NCBI RefSeq assembly: GCF_000020965.1 | Contig: NC_011297.1 | Location: 558,001-622,000 of the forward strand | Direction of reading: 5' to 3' | Length of the DNA: 64,000 nt | From: Dictyoglomus thermophilum H-6-12 | GTDB lineage: Bacteria > Dictyoglomota > Dictyoglomia > Dictyoglomales > Dictyoglomaceae | In this document: one piece after another, positions 47,851-57,381 of the stretch | How the letters are laid out: every line of letters begins with the position of its first letter | How positions within the stretch are numbered: position 1 is the first letter of the stretch | Translations under genes and position numbers: made by a program | The notes under the pieces: model-generated | Seen by the model: the letters and a program-made list of their open reading frames with translations, nothing else | What the model was told of the DNA's origin: nothing | Databases searched by the model: none

Positions 47851-48526
47851 CTTTAGAGAAAAAATAAAATATGAAGACGCATGGGATCTTCAAAAAAAGC
47901 TCCACGATTTAAGAGTAAAAGATACTATTTATGATACTTTGATACTTTTAGAGCACTTTCCAGTAATAACTTTAGGAAAGTTTGGGGATGAGAAAAATTT
48001 GCTTAAGACAAAAGAGGAACTAAAAAGTATGGGAATAGATTTTATAAGAGTTGATAGAGGAGGAGATATTACTTATCATGGACCTTCACAGCTTGTGGGG
48101 TATTTTATTTTTAAAGTTGATGGGGTTAAGAATTTTGTCTTAAAAGTTGAGAAGTCTATTATAAATGTACTTCATGAGTATGGTATAGAAGCCAAAGAAA
48201 GTATAGAGTATCCAGGAGTATGGGTAGAAGATAGAAAAATAACTGCTATAGGTATTGCTATAAAGAAAAGAGTTTCATATCATGGATTTGCCCTAAATGT
48301 AAATAATGATTTGGCTCCATTCTCTTATATAATTCCCTGTGGTTTAAAGGATAAAAAAGTTACTTCAATTTTAAAAGAGGCAAACTTTTCTCCTCCCATG
48401 GAAGATGTTAAGAGAAAAGTTTGCCTCTCGGTAGTTAAAGAATTTGGCTTTGATTCTTTTATGGTATTTAATTTTTCTTCTTGTAAGGAGCTGTCCAATT
48501 TTGGTATGCTTTTGGAGGACCTATAA
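47828..48526 (+). CDS. lipB: Octanoyltransferase
   Basis: It transfers octanoyl groups from acyl carrier protein to lipoyl domains. The family motif RGGDITYHGPSQLVGY, the catalytic lysine in RKITAIGIAI and the catalytic cysteine in IIPCGL are all present. The 232-residue length is normal. The start overlaps the end of the MATE gene, with a weak AAGG upstream, so the two are likely co-transcribed. A perfect 17-base inverted repeat near the 3' end probably serves the convergent gene. Confidence 0.92.
   Translation: MKKLLVIDFREKIKYEDAWDLQKKLHDLRVKDTIYDTLILLEHFPVITLGKFGDEKNLLKTKEELKSMGIDFIRVDRGGDITYHGPSQLVGYFIFKVDGVKNFVLKVEKSIINVLHEYGIEAKESIEYPGVWVEDRKITAIGIAIKKRVSYHGFALNVNNDLAPFSYIIPCGLKDKKVTSILKEANFSPPMEDVKRKVCLSVVKEFGFDSFMVFNFSSCKELSNFGMLLEDL
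48376..48428 (-). terminator. Minus-strand terminator inside lipB
   Basis: AGAGGCAAACTTTTCTC (48376-48392) and its exact complement (48412-48428) form a 17-base stem with a 19-base loop. On the minus strand the stem ends in CTCTTTTAAAATT, 40 bases beyond the stop of the floA-cluster hypothetical gene. It is wholly inside the lipB coding sequence. Confidence 0.65.
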
Positions 48527-48824
48527 TCTCTATAAGTGCTATTATCTCAGGTAGGTTATTTTTTATACTTTTTTCAATATAAGTTTCTTCATGAGTTTCT
48601 TTGATTTTTTCCTCTTTCTTGACTTCTTCTATTTTCTTCTTTTGTTCAATTGTTTTTTGTGGAATGACCATTTCTTTAGGTAATTCTTGAGGTGTAGTCT
48701 TTTCTTTTGTTCTTTCTATCTTTTTAATTATTATTTCTTTTTGATCCTTTGCCTTTTTTGTAGCATCTAATATAGCAGAGATAAATATAAAAAGTATGTA
48801 TAAAATTACCAGCCATTCAAACAT
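48468..48824 (-). CDS. Small single-pass membrane protein with charged tail, unknown function
   Basis: A 118-residue protein. One N-terminal helix (WLVILYILFIFISAILDA) is followed by a Lys/Glu-rich, probably coiled or disordered region. The C-terminal 30 residues (IIALIEIIGPPKAYQNWTAPYKK) are the only compact part. It directly follows floA on the minus strand (one-base spacing), so it may be an accessory of the flotillin system. It overlaps lipB by 59 bases in convergent orientation; the overlap is unusually long and both frames look real. Confidence 0.6.
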   Translation of the reverse strand: MFEWLVILYILFIFISAILDATKKAKDQKEIIIKKIERTKEKTTPQELPKEMVIPQKTIEQKKKIEEVKKEEKIKETHEETYIEKSIKNNLPEIIALIEIIGPPKAYQNWTAPYKKKN

Positions 48825-49814
48825 TTAGTCTTTCCTTCCCTCTTCTTCTTTTTGTCCAAGCTTAGAAATAGCCTCTCTCATGGCTGTATCTGCCATTATG
48901 TTTTTCAAAGTATAATAATCTAGTACTCCTATTTTCCCGCTTCTTAGAGCTTCTGCTACAGCAAGAGGAACTTCTTTTTCTGCCTCTATTAGTCTTGCTC
49001 TCATTTCTTGGGTTAGAGCTTTCATTTCTTGTTCTCTTGCTATGGCAAGGGCTCTTCTACTTTCTGCTTGGGCTTGTGCAATTCTCATGTCGGCTTCTGC
49101 TTGGTCCATTTTTAATCTTGCACCTACGTTATTTCCTACATCTACATCTGCTATATCAATGGATACGATTTCGAAAGCTGTTCCTGCATCAAGTCCCTTT
49201 GCAAGTACTGTTTTTGATATACTATCTGGGTTTTCTAAAACTTCTTTATAACTTTCTGCAGATCCAATAGTAGTTACTATTCCTTCTCCTACTCTCGCTA
49301 TAATTGTTGCTTCTCCTGCTCCTCCTACTAATCTTTCAATATTGGCTCTTACAGTTACTCTTGCCTTGGCTTTTAATTCAATGCCATCCTTTGCTACAGC
49401 GGCTACCACTGGAGTTTCAATAACCTTTGGATTAACACTCATTTGTACTGCTTCTAATACATCTCTTCCAGCAAGGTCTATGGCTGCTGCCTTTTCGAAG
49501 GTTAAGGGGATACCTGCTCTTTGGGCTGCAATTAAAGCATTAACAACTTTATCTACATTTCCTCCAGCCAAGTAATGGGCTTCTAATTTGTCAAGAGTTA
49601 CTTCTGAAAGTCCAGCTTTATGGGCTTTAATTAAGGAGTTTATTATTACTCCAGGGGGGACTCTTCTAAGTCTCATTCCGATCAAATCGGTAATTTTGAT
49701 GGAAACTCCTGCAGCAAGAGCTGAAATCCATAATCCTAATGGCACAAAACTAAAGAATATTCCAAGGAATATTAATACTAAGATTAAAATTAAAAAGCCC
49801 CACAATAAACTCAT
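48825..49814 (-). CDS. floA: Flotillin-like protein FloA (UPF0365)
   Basis: A bacterial flotillin that organises membrane microdomains. The N-terminal membrane segment ([31 protein letters not shown]) inserts without crossing. The SPFH-like domain follows ([60 protein letters not shown]), and an Ala/Glu-rich coiled coil ([29 protein letters not shown]) ends in a short C-terminal tail. The 329-residue length matches FloA. It overlaps the NfeD-type protease gene by 4 bases, the usual pairing. Confidence 0.93.
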
Positions 49815-51082
49815 TTTTCACTCCTCCTTACAAAGATTTTATTTCCCTCAACTTTGAAGACTATAACTTCTTCGCTAGGTTCAATAAATTCTGATTCCGA
49901 ATAAGCCTCGAATTTTTCTCCTTCAATTTCTATAATTCCTGTAGGACGTAGCATAGTAATAGTTTTGCCTTTTTTTCCAATTAAATCTTTTCTCTCTTGG
50001 AAAGCAGTATAGCCTAAATCTTTCTTTTGACTCTCAGGAAGTCCAAACTTTATCCATACACGACTTTTTGGTAGATAAATTGCTAGGAATATTATAAGTG
50101 AAAGGACTACTAATATTCCAGTGAGTAATGCTTGAAGGGTACCTCCTTTTTGTACTATTGTCCAGTATATACTGAGAAATACCGAGATACTTCCTGCTAT
50201 TCCAGGAATTCCAAATCCTGGCGTATGCATTTCTATAAAAATTAAGATAAGCCCAAGAAGGAATAAAATTACTGGTTCTAAGCCTGCAAGTCCGGCAAGA
50301 TAATGTCCTCCAAAAAATAAACCTAAACACACTAAAGCTAAGAGTTCAGGGACACCAAGACCAGGAGTAAATATGGCTACATATAAGGAAAGCATTCCTA
50401 CTGTTAGTATAATGCTTGATACAGTAGGGTCAGTTATAAATCTTACGAAGTTTTCAGCCCAATTAGGTTGTAATTCTATGATTTTTCCCTTTTCTAAGTT
50501 AAAGAATTTTATTACTGAGTCTGTGTTTTCTAATATTTCATCAGCAATTTTCCATTTTTTAGCCTCTTCTGCGTATAGAGTTAAAATCTTTCCTTTTTGT
50601 TTTAAACCTGGAATTACCTCATCAGCATCTACCATTGCAGCTGCAATTTTGGGGTTTCTATTTCTCTTTTTTGCTGTACTTTCAAATTCAGCTTTTAAAG
50701 CTGAGATAGTTTTTTCATCGGCTGGACGAGGTTCTGCAGCTCCAATACTACCTGAAGGAGAAATAACTATCTTTTCGCAAGATAATGCTATTAAGGCCCC
50801 TGCAGACCAGGCTCTATCTTTTATAAAAGCGATAGTTAAAGTGGGGGTAGCCAATATAGTATCTCTTATTTTGATAGCTGCGTCTACTCTGCCTCCAAAA
50901 GTGTCTATTTCAAAAATAAAGGCTTTTGCATTAGGGTGTTCTCTTATACTTCTTTCAACAAAAGAGGCAAGACCGAGTTCGATAGTTCCCTTTATTGGTA
51001 TTATGTAAACATTTTGATTTTGAGCATATATGGAGGATAGTATTAAAAACAAAAGAAAAATAGTTATAAAGATTTTTTTCAA
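49811..51082 (-). CDS. NfeD-type membrane serine protease, ClpP-like
   Basis: A 423-residue long-form NfeD protein (1b type). After a signal peptide ([14 protein letters not shown]) comes a ClpP-like serine protease domain; [26 protein letters not shown] carries the Ser-containing active-site segment and the Lys is expected in [18 protein letters not shown]. Four or five membrane helices (about 220-345) and a C-terminal OB-fold NfeD domain ([28 protein letters not shown]) follow. In other bacteria the archaeal homologue cleaves stomatin tails; pairing with floA supports a similar link. Confidence 0.9.
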
Positions 51083-51083
51083 A

Positions 51084-51548
51084 TTAAGATCCCTCCATTT
51101 CTTTTATATAAGAGGAAGAAAAATAGGGAATGAGAAAGGAGATAGGAATTAGTGAAAGGGAAATTTCTAAGGGTAAGTTCTCTTTAAGAATAAAGGATAA
51201 AACTATTACTCCTAGATTTCCCATAAAACTTATTATGTAGGCATTTTTAATTCTTCTATAAAGGATTTCTTTTATGGCAGGAAGATAGATGAGAAATACA
51301 AATTTTGTTGCCATTTGATTTATGAGAAATAAATAAAAGAAAACAATAAGCAAATCAATAATGGATAATGTTAAATTTTCCTGTAGTTTTTCTCTAGCCA
51401 CAAAATAATATACTATTGAACTATAAAGAAGCGCAAAAAGTATTAAAAGCCAAATTCTAAGGTCATCAAAGAAGCTGTTTGGTAATAAATAAACTGCTAT
51501 AAATAAGAAAGTTAAAATTCTTAGTCTACTTATTACTAGGTTTTCCAA
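51084..51548 (-). CDS. Small integral membrane protein, unknown function
   Basis: A 154-residue protein with about five membrane helices (ILTFLFIAVYLLPNSFF, LLILFALLYSSIVYYFVA, LSIIDLLIVFFYLFLINQM, AYIISFMGNLGVIVLSFIL, ISLSLIPISFLIPYF). It resembles the sensory membrane regions of some kinases but has no output domain. It ends one base before the NfeD start, so it is probably part of that operon. Confidence 0.55.
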   Translation of the reverse strand: MENLVISRLRILTFLFIAVYLLPNSFFDDLRIWLLILFALLYSSIVYYFVAREKLQENLTLSIIDLLIVFFYLFLINQMATKFVFLIYLPAIKEILYRRIKNAYIISFMGNLGVIVLSFILKENLPLEISLSLIPISFLIPYFSSSYIKEMEGS

Positions 51549-51587
51549 TTTAGCCTTTTCCTCCCTTTTTGATTTTAAATTATAACA

Positions 51588-52886
51588 TTATTCTTCTTGT
51601 TTTTGAACGTTAACTAAAAGTTCTGAGGTTTCAGGCAAGTAAAGTTCATCTCTATCATCGTCATATTCAAATAGTTCTGCATATCTTCCCCAATCTATCA
51701 ATATATCAAGTTCTTTTTCAGCTTCCTGAGGTGAAAGATGTTGTTTTAGCAAGTCTAAGAAGAAGGATCTTGGCATCTTATGATTAGATTTTGACTGTAG
51801 TAATTTTACAATTTGTTTTAAGAATGGAACTTTCTCTATGGCAAGTTTTTTAAAAATTTCTTTTCTTTCCAAAACATCTGCTTCTGCAAACTCTCTACCT
51901 GCTTCTGTAAGAATTATGTCTCCTTCTCTTATTTCAGCGAAACCTAATATTTCACAAGCTTCAATGATGGGTAGTAGGTCCTCTACGTCCATAAGTAGTT
52001 CTTCTCCCAATTTATATATGTCAGCTTTGCCTTCAAGATCGTTTACTAATTCGACGAGTCCGGTTATAGATCCTACACTTGCTTGAGGTATATGGAGAGG
52101 TTTCTTTTCTTTTGCAGAGATTCTCTCTACGGGCTTTCCTGTCAATACACCATAAATCTCATCTACTATATCTAAAAATTCTTGAGATTTTTTGTCTCTC
52201 CAATGAGGAAGAGTTATCTTGACTTCTTTTATTATTCTTCCTGGATCCTTACTTAGAAGTAATACTCTGTCTGCCATATATACTGCTTCTTCAATACTAT
52301 GGGTTACTAAGATAATGGCTTTTGTAGGTATTCTCTTCTCTATCCAAAGTTCTATAAGGTCATTTCTTAGGTTTTCAGCGGTTAAGACATCAAGAGCAGA
52401 GAAAGGTTCATCTAACAAAAGGATATCAGGATCCATTACTAAAGCCCTTGCAAAACCAACCCTTTGTTTCATTCCTCCTGAAAGTTCTTTAGGATATGCA
52501 TTTTCAAATCCATCAAGACCTATAAGGTCTATAGCTTTAATTGCTCTTTCTCTTCTTTCTTCTGGTGGTACTCCTTTTGCTTTAAGTCCTAACTCTACAT
52601 TCTCAAGTACTGTTAGCCATGGAAATAGAGCAAAATTTTGAAATACCATTGCAACTCCTGGATTTACTCCTTTGATCTCTTTGCCTTTGTAATAAACTTT
52701 ACCTTTGTTAGGTTTCAGAAGACCAGCAATTATTCTTAGAATAGTAGATTTTCCAGATCCTGATGGGCCAAGTAATGCAATAAAATCTCCCTCATTTACT
52801 GTGAAATTTATATTATCAAGTACAGTTATTTCTCCCTCTGGAAACTTAAAGCTAACTGTTATATTTTCAAGTCTTAAAAGTTCCAT
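51588..52886 (-). CDS. NitT/TauT-type ABC transporter ATPase with AAA-associated C-terminal domain
   Basis: A 432-residue ATPase. Residues 1-260 form a nitrate/sulfonate-type ATPase: Walker A GPSGSGKST, signature LSGGMKQRV, Walker B ILLLDEPFSALD, switch VTHSIEEA. The C-terminal 150 residues (from about VGSITGLVELVNDLEGKADIYKLGEELLMDVEDLLPIIEAC) are an AAA-associated winged-helix-like domain found with anion-type transporters. It is paired with the duplicated permease upstream. No solute-binding gene is in the cluster, so substrate is unknown. Confidence 0.9.
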   Translation of the reverse strand: MELLRLENITVSFKFPEGEITVLDNINFTVNEGDFIALLGPSGSGKSTILRIIAGLLKPNKGKVYYKGKEIKGVNPGVAMVFQNFALFPWLTVLENVELGLKAKGVPPEERRERAIKAIDLIGLDGFENAYPKELSGGMKQRVGFARALVMDPDILLLDEPFSALDVLTAENLRNDLIELWIEKRIPTKAIILVTHSIEEAVYMADRVLLLSKDPGRIIKEVKITLPHWRDKKSQEFLDIVDEIYGVLTGKPVERISAKEKKPLHIPQASVGSITGLVELVNDLEGKADIYKLGEELLMDVEDLLPIIEACEILGFAEIREGDIILTEAGREFAEADVLERKEIFKKLAIEKVPFLKQIVKLLQSKSNHKMPRSFFLDLLKQHLSPQEAEKELDILIDWGRYAELFEYDDDRDELYLPETSELLVNVQKQEE

Positions 52887-52907
52887 TACAATCCCTCCTT
52901 AACATAC

Positions 52908-54620
52908 TTAGGATAACAGCTCTTCGGACTTTTTGAATAGTCTTTTCCAGAATAACCTATTTATAGTAACCACTATTAAAGCCATAACTAGGGTACTTGC
53001 TGCAAGAAGTGAATTATTCCCCTTGCTTGATGCTTCAGTAATAAGAGCTCCAAGTCCTTTTATTTTATAGATTTGGTTATGAAATTCTATATATTCAGAA
53101 ACTATACTTGCGTTAAATGCTCCTCCCATAGCAGTAATACCGCCTGTCACAAGAAATGGTAGAATAGAGGGAATAATAAGTATTTTCCACTTGTCAATTT
53201 TACTTAATTTTAATAGTTCACTTACTTCAATAAGATCATTAGGAATAGACATTCCTCCTGCGATGATGTTAAATAGTAAATACCATTGAGTACCCAAAAG
53301 CATTAGTACAATACTTGCTATATTTAATCCTCCAGGAAGATTTATCAGATACATGACTATTACTGGAAAGATAGCGGTTGCAGGTACCGAGGCCACTATT
53401 TGTACAATTGGTTGTATTACCTTTGAGAGTTTAGGATTCATACCTATTCTTACTCCCAATGGGAGAGTCCAGGATAGTGCAATTAGCACTGCAGTTGTAA
53501 CTCTAAGTAGAGTAAGGAATGCTGAGTAGATTATATCCTTCCACATGTTTAATGGTAAGTTTATAATTAATTTTAGAAGTCCAATAAATCCTCTTAATAC
53601 AAGAAAGATTAAGATGGTGGACACAATGAGGTTTAATAGTTTTGAAATTTTAGATGTTTTTATTTCTTGTTTTTCTTTCTTATCGTAATAAGAGATAAAT
53701 AAAATTTCTAACCTTTCTCTTAAAGGTAAGATAATCTTTTTATAGAGGAGGTCAAAAATACGTGATCTTCTATACCATAAAAGTACTTTTGATTCATAGT
53801 ATTCTTCTGCCTGAACATATTCTACCTTAAATTTTTGACTCCAAGAAAGGAGAGGTCTCCAAACTAATTGATCAAGAAGAATTATCACAGTAATCAAAGC
53901 AAAAAGGCCATAAAATATTTTCAAAAGATCACCCTTTAAAGCGGCAAAGGACAGGTAAGAACCAAGTCCTGGTAGGACGAAATTTTGATTTGTCAGGGTA
54001 AACATCTCACATGCCATAAGGAAGAACCAACCTCCAGCCCAAGACATCATACTATTCCAAATTAATCCGATAGCAGAGTAGGGAAGTTCTAGATACCAAA
54101 ATCTTTGCCATGGGTTTAATTTGAATAATTGGGCTGCTTCTTTTAAATCTCTTGGGATAGAGATTAAAGATTGGTAAAAACTAAATACCATGTTCCATAC
54201 CTGTCCTGTGAAAATAAGAATTATGGAGGTAATTTCAAGGCCTAATTTTGATCCTGGAAACATAGAAATAACTGCCATGAATACTGGGGGAAGGAAGGAA
54301 AGTACAGGAATTGATTGAAGTATGTCTAGTAGTGGTATAAGAATTTTTTCAAGACTTTTTTTGTAAGCAGCAGTATAGGCATAAACGATGGTAAATATTA
54401 ATGAAATAAAATATGCAAGAATCATTCTTAAAAGAGAGAAAAGAGAATAAAGAGGAAGCTTTTGAGGGGATAAATCTAAACTAATTACCTCGGTGGGCTT
54501 TGAATATATGGTATTGAGGGAAGATATAGCGTAAATAATACTCCCTATAAATAGGAGTATTATTATATCTCCTAAAGAAAATCGTCTGTATCTTGTTGGA
54601 GACCAGATTACCCTGGACAT
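52908..54620 (-). CDS. Anion-type ABC permease with internal duplication (COG4986)
   Basis: A 570-residue permease made of two BPD_transp_1 units in one chain. Each half has an EAA-type loop: DLKEAAQLFKLNPWQRFWYLELPYS in the first and DLIEVSELLKLSKIDKWKILIIPSI in the second. About twelve helices are visible. The duplicated form replaces the usual homodimer and is found as COG4986 with the matching ATPase. AAGGAGG sits nine bases before the ATG, and that site can be hidden in a leader hairpin. Confidence 0.88.
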   Translation of the reverse strand: MSRVIWSPTRYRRFSLGDIIILLFIGSIIYAISSLNTIYSKPTEVISLDLSPQKLPLYSLFSLLRMILAYFISLIFTIVYAYTAAYKKSLEKILIPLLDILQSIPVLSFLPPVFMAVISMFPGSKLGLEITSIILIFTGQVWNMVFSFYQSLISIPRDLKEAAQLFKLNPWQRFWYLELPYSAIGLIWNSMMSWAGGWFFLMACEMFTLTNQNFVLPGLGSYLSFAALKGDLLKIFYGLFALITVIILLDQLVWRPLLSWSQKFKVEYVQAEEYYESKVLLWYRRSRIFDLLYKKIILPLRERLEILFISYYDKKEKQEIKTSKISKLLNLIVSTILIFLVLRGFIGLLKLIINLPLNMWKDIIYSAFLTLLRVTTAVLIALSWTLPLGVRIGMNPKLSKVIQPIVQIVASVPATAIFPVIVMYLINLPGGLNIASIVLMLLGTQWYLLFNIIAGGMSIPNDLIEVSELLKLSKIDKWKILIIPSILPFLVTGGITAMGGAFNASIVSEYIEFHNQIYKIKGLGALITEASSKGNNSLLAASTLVMALIVVTINRLFWKRLFKKSEELLS

Positions 54621-54786
54621 TTTCTCTGGCCTCCTTTATATAAGGGAGAGAGTTTTCTTTTCTCCATGATAACTTTTCTCCTTTCTTTTTGTTTTTGTAG
54701 AAAATTAATGGGCGTCTCGGGATGGTATCCTCACTGCTACTCATAAAGCTTTTATCTCTCCCTCCCTTCTTTTTTAAGATTCTTTG
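54621..54786 (-). promoter_or_regulatory. Structured 5' leader of the anion-type ABC operon, candidate riboswitch
   Basis: The minus-strand transcript should start near 54786 and has about 165 bases before the permease ATG. An 8-base pairing is possible between GGGAGAGA (54762-54755) and TCTCTCCC (54651-54644), closing a domain of about 100 bases. The second arm overlaps a segment that can instead pair with the Shine-Dalgarno AAGGAGG (54636-54630). These structures exclude each other. A 19-codon frame (54667-54608) also overlaps the permease start. I cannot match the domain to a known riboswitch. Confidence 0.45.
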
Positions 54787-54792
54787 TTTTTT

Positions 54793-54821
54793 GTTATAGC
54801 ACTGTAAGAGCTTAGCGTCAA
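54793..54821 (-). promoter_or_regulatory. Promoter of the anion-type ABC operon
   Basis: On the minus strand TTGACG (54821-54816) and TATAAC (54798-54793) are separated by 17 bases with an extended -10 TGC. It is among the best promoter matches in the window. Confidence 0.7.
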
Positions 54822-54827
54822 TTAGAA

Positions 54828-54857
54828 TTGAAAAAAATTAAATTAAAATGATATGAT
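54828..54857 (+). promoter_or_regulatory. Promoter of the GH57 gene
   Basis: TTGAAA (54828-54833) and TATGAT (54852-54857) with an 18-base spacer and TGA just before the -10 lie about 50 bases upstream of the GH57 start codon. The start has GGAGG at its expected distance. Confidence 0.5.
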
Positions 54858-54903
54858 AATCGTAAAAATTAACACCTTTTAGTAGGAGGATATTGGAGCA
54901 AAA

Positions 54904-57381
54904 ATGGGTAAGTTGTATGTAAGTTTTATATGGCATATGCATCAACCATATTATAAAGACACTTCTAAAAGTTTATCCATATTCCCTTGGGTTAGATTTC
55001 ACGGTATTAAGAACTATTACAATATGGTTTCCATACTGAAAGATTTTCCAAAGATAAAGCAGACGTTTAATTTTGTTCCATCCTTACTTTTACAAATACA
55101 AGAATACTTGGACAGAAGAACTACAGATTTGTGGTTAGAGAAATCTCTTAAAAAAGCCTCTGAGTTAAATATGGAGGATAAGAAATTTATTTTAGATAAC
55201 TTTTTCCTCCTTAATAAGGAGAAGATGGGGTTTATATTTCCAAGATTTAAAGAGTTATACTACAAAAAGTTGAATAACGAAGAATACACAGTTCAGGATT
55301 TTTTGGATTTACAAGTTTTATATAATCTTGCTTGGTTTGATCCTGATTTGAGAAAGAAAGATTCTTTCTTAATTTATTTGGTAGAAAAAGGCAAAAATTT
55401 TACTGAAGAGGAAAAATTAAAAGTTATAGAAAAGCAGTTTGAAATCCTAAGAGGACTTTTTTCTCTTTATAGATCGATGCAGGATTCTGGACAAATAGAA
55501 GTGATTTTTTCTCCCTTTTTTCATCCTATAATGCCTCTTTTGATAGACACAAAGAGTGCCAAAGTATCTACGCCTGAGCTTCCTCTTCCTTTTGACTATT
55601 TTTCTTTTAAGGAAGATGCAGAAAAGCAGCTTTTCCTTGGAAAAGAATATTATAGAAAGTTATTTGATAAAGATCCTTTAGGTATATGGCCTTCAGAGCA
55701 AGCTGTAAGTCCTGAATTTGTAGAAATGGTCTCAGAGTTTAATATTAAATGGTTTGTTTCAGACGAAAGGATTCTTTTTAAAAGTTTGGGAGAAGATTTC
55801 TTACGGGATAATGAGGAGTTCATAAATAAGCCAGAAATCCTTTATAAACCTTATAGAATAAATTTGAATGGAAAAGAAGTCTATGCAGTTTTTAGAGATC
55901 AGGTTCTGTCAGACAGAATTGGATTTGTCTATATGAATTATCCTCCTGAAGATGGGGCTAAGGATCTATATTATCGTCTTTTAAAAATAAAAAATAGTCT
56001 ACCTCAAAATTCAGATTTTCTTGTAACTATTGCTTTAGATGGTGAAAATTGTTGGGAGTATTACGATAATGATGGGCGAGATTTCTTAAGAAACCTATAT
56101 ACTTTACTTTCTGATTCTAAAGAGCTTGAGACAATAACGGTAAAAGATTTTATTGAGAAAACAAAAAATTTTGGAGAACTTAATAATATTTTTACTGGAT
56201 CCTGGATAAATGCTGATCTTACTACTTGGATTGGAGAGATAGAGGAGAATCTTGCATGGGAATATCTAACCATTACAAGGAAGTTTGTAGAGAAGAAGAA
56301 AGATCGGGTAGATTGGATAAGCCTTATGGCGGCAGAAGGAAGTGACTGGTTTTGGTGGTATGGAGATGATCAAGAATCAGGATATGACGAGATTTTCGAT
56401 GAAATTTTTAGGTCTCATCTTAAAAATGTTTATAGATCTATTAATAAAGCTTATCCTTCTTTCCTTGACTTCCCTATTGTTTTTAGAAATCCGTTATGGA
56501 GAAGTAGGAGATCTTTAATTTTTACTCCTAAGATCGATGGGATAATTACCTCTAAAGATGAGTGGGTTTTGTCGTCCTTAAATTTGTTAGAAGAGAAGAA
56601 AAGTGAATTTATAACAGGAATTTATTATGGTTATGACTTAAGCAACTTATATATGAGAATTGACTTAATGGATAAGGCAGAAAAATATTTTAATGATGAT
56701 TATTTTATAGTTATCAACTTTTACTCAAGAAACAAAGGTAGCTGTAAATATAGATTAGATTTAAGAAATGAGCTTTGTGGGGATAATATTTCATTGAAGA
56801 TAAAAGATATAGTTGAGGTTAGTATTCCTTGGGATAAATTCACAGGGTTTGATAGGAATTCAACGATCCATTTTAAGGTTGATTTGTGTAAAAATACAGA
56901 GATGGTAGAAAGTCTTGAGGATACAGAGAATTTTTGGTTTGAGATTCCTAATTTAATGGATGAAATTATTACAAAACTATTTCTTTTTGGGGATCCTTCT
57001 CGAAAGGTCGAACTTTCGACGATGCTTATTTCTAGGAAAAAAGTTTATAATCTTTATTCTAAAGTAAGTATATTGCAAGATTCTCTTAAAAAAGATTTTG
57101 TAAAAATAGAAAATAAGGGTGAAATCATAGAAGTTACCAAACATATTTCTCTAAGAGAGCTTTTATTCTTAATCCAGTGTGTCAGAGATTTGAAGGTTTT
57201 TGGAATTTTAGACAAATATGTATGTGCTCCTGTGGGTAGAGTCAGCAAGACAGAAGGAATATATGTGATAGAACCAAAAGTTTTTGTACATGATTTTCTT
57301 AAAAAGTATATTGAGAAGGAAAAATTGGAAGTTCCTATTGAGATGGATAAACTGGGAAGGATAGAGATATATGGATTATGA
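54904..57381 (+). CDS. Glycoside hydrolase family 57 (amylopullulanase/alpha-glucanase type)
   Basis: A GH57 retaining enzyme acting on alpha-glucans. The first conserved region is IWHMHQPYY. The nucleophile is Glu265 in GIWPSEQAVSP, and the acid/base is Asp481 in EGSDWFWWYGDD. The C-terminal 250 residues are beta-rich and DOMON-like, with KIDGIITSKDEWVLSS and later ATPase-unrelated strands. There is no signal peptide, so the 825-residue enzyme is probably cytoplasmic and may work on glycogen or imported dextrins. It differs from the well-known 686-residue Dictyoglomus amylase A. The 3' end overlaps nfi by 11 bases. Confidence 0.88.
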   Translation: MGKLYVSFIWHMHQPYYKDTSKSLSIFPWVRFHGIKNYYNMVSILKDFPKIKQTFNFVPSLLLQIQEYLDRRTTDLWLEKSLKKASELNMEDKKFILDNFFLLNKEKMGFIFPRFKELYYKKLNNEEYTVQDFLDLQVLYNLAWFDPDLRKKDSFLIYLVEKGKNFTEEEKLKVIEKQFEILRGLFSLYRSMQDSGQIEVIFSPFFHPIMPLLIDTKSAKVSTPELPLPFDYFSFKEDAEKQLFLGKEYYRKLFDKDPLGIWPSEQAVSPEFVEMVSEFNIKWFVSDERILFKSLGEDFLRDNEEFINKPEILYKPYRINLNGKEVYAVFRDQVLSDRIGFVYMNYPPEDGAKDLYYRLLKIKNSLPQNSDFLVTIALDGENCWEYYDNDGRDFLRNLYTLLSDSKELETITVKDFIEKTKNFGELNNIFTGSWINADLTTWIGEIEENLAWEYLTITRKFVEKKKDRVDWISLMAAEGSDWFWWYGDDQESGYDEIFDEIFRSHLKNVYRSINKAYPSFLDFPIVFRNPLWRSRRSLIFTPKIDGIITSKDEWVLSSLNLLEEKKSEFITGIYYGYDLSNLYMRIDLMDKAEKYFNDDYFIVINFYSRNKGSCKYRLDLRNELCGDNISLKIKDIVEVSIPWDKFTGFDRNSTIHFKVDLCKNTEMVESLEDTENFWFEIPNLMDEIITKLFLFGDPSRKVELSTMLISRKKVYNLYSKVSILQDSLKKDFVKIENKGEIIEVTKHISLRELLFLIQCVRDLKVFGILDKYVCAPVGRVSKTEGIYVIEPKVFVHDFLKKYIEKEKLEVPIEMDKLGRIEIYGL

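Noticed and set aside
54640-54786. Match to TPP, SAM, cobalamin, guanidine, THF or manganese riboswitch
   Set aside because: I compared remembered core motifs of these classes with the minus-strand leader and found no convincing match. I report only a generic candidate.
57003-57022. Small inverted repeat (TCGAAAG...CTTTCGA) inside GH57
   Set aside because: Seven-base arms with no T-run and no convergent gene; likely chance.
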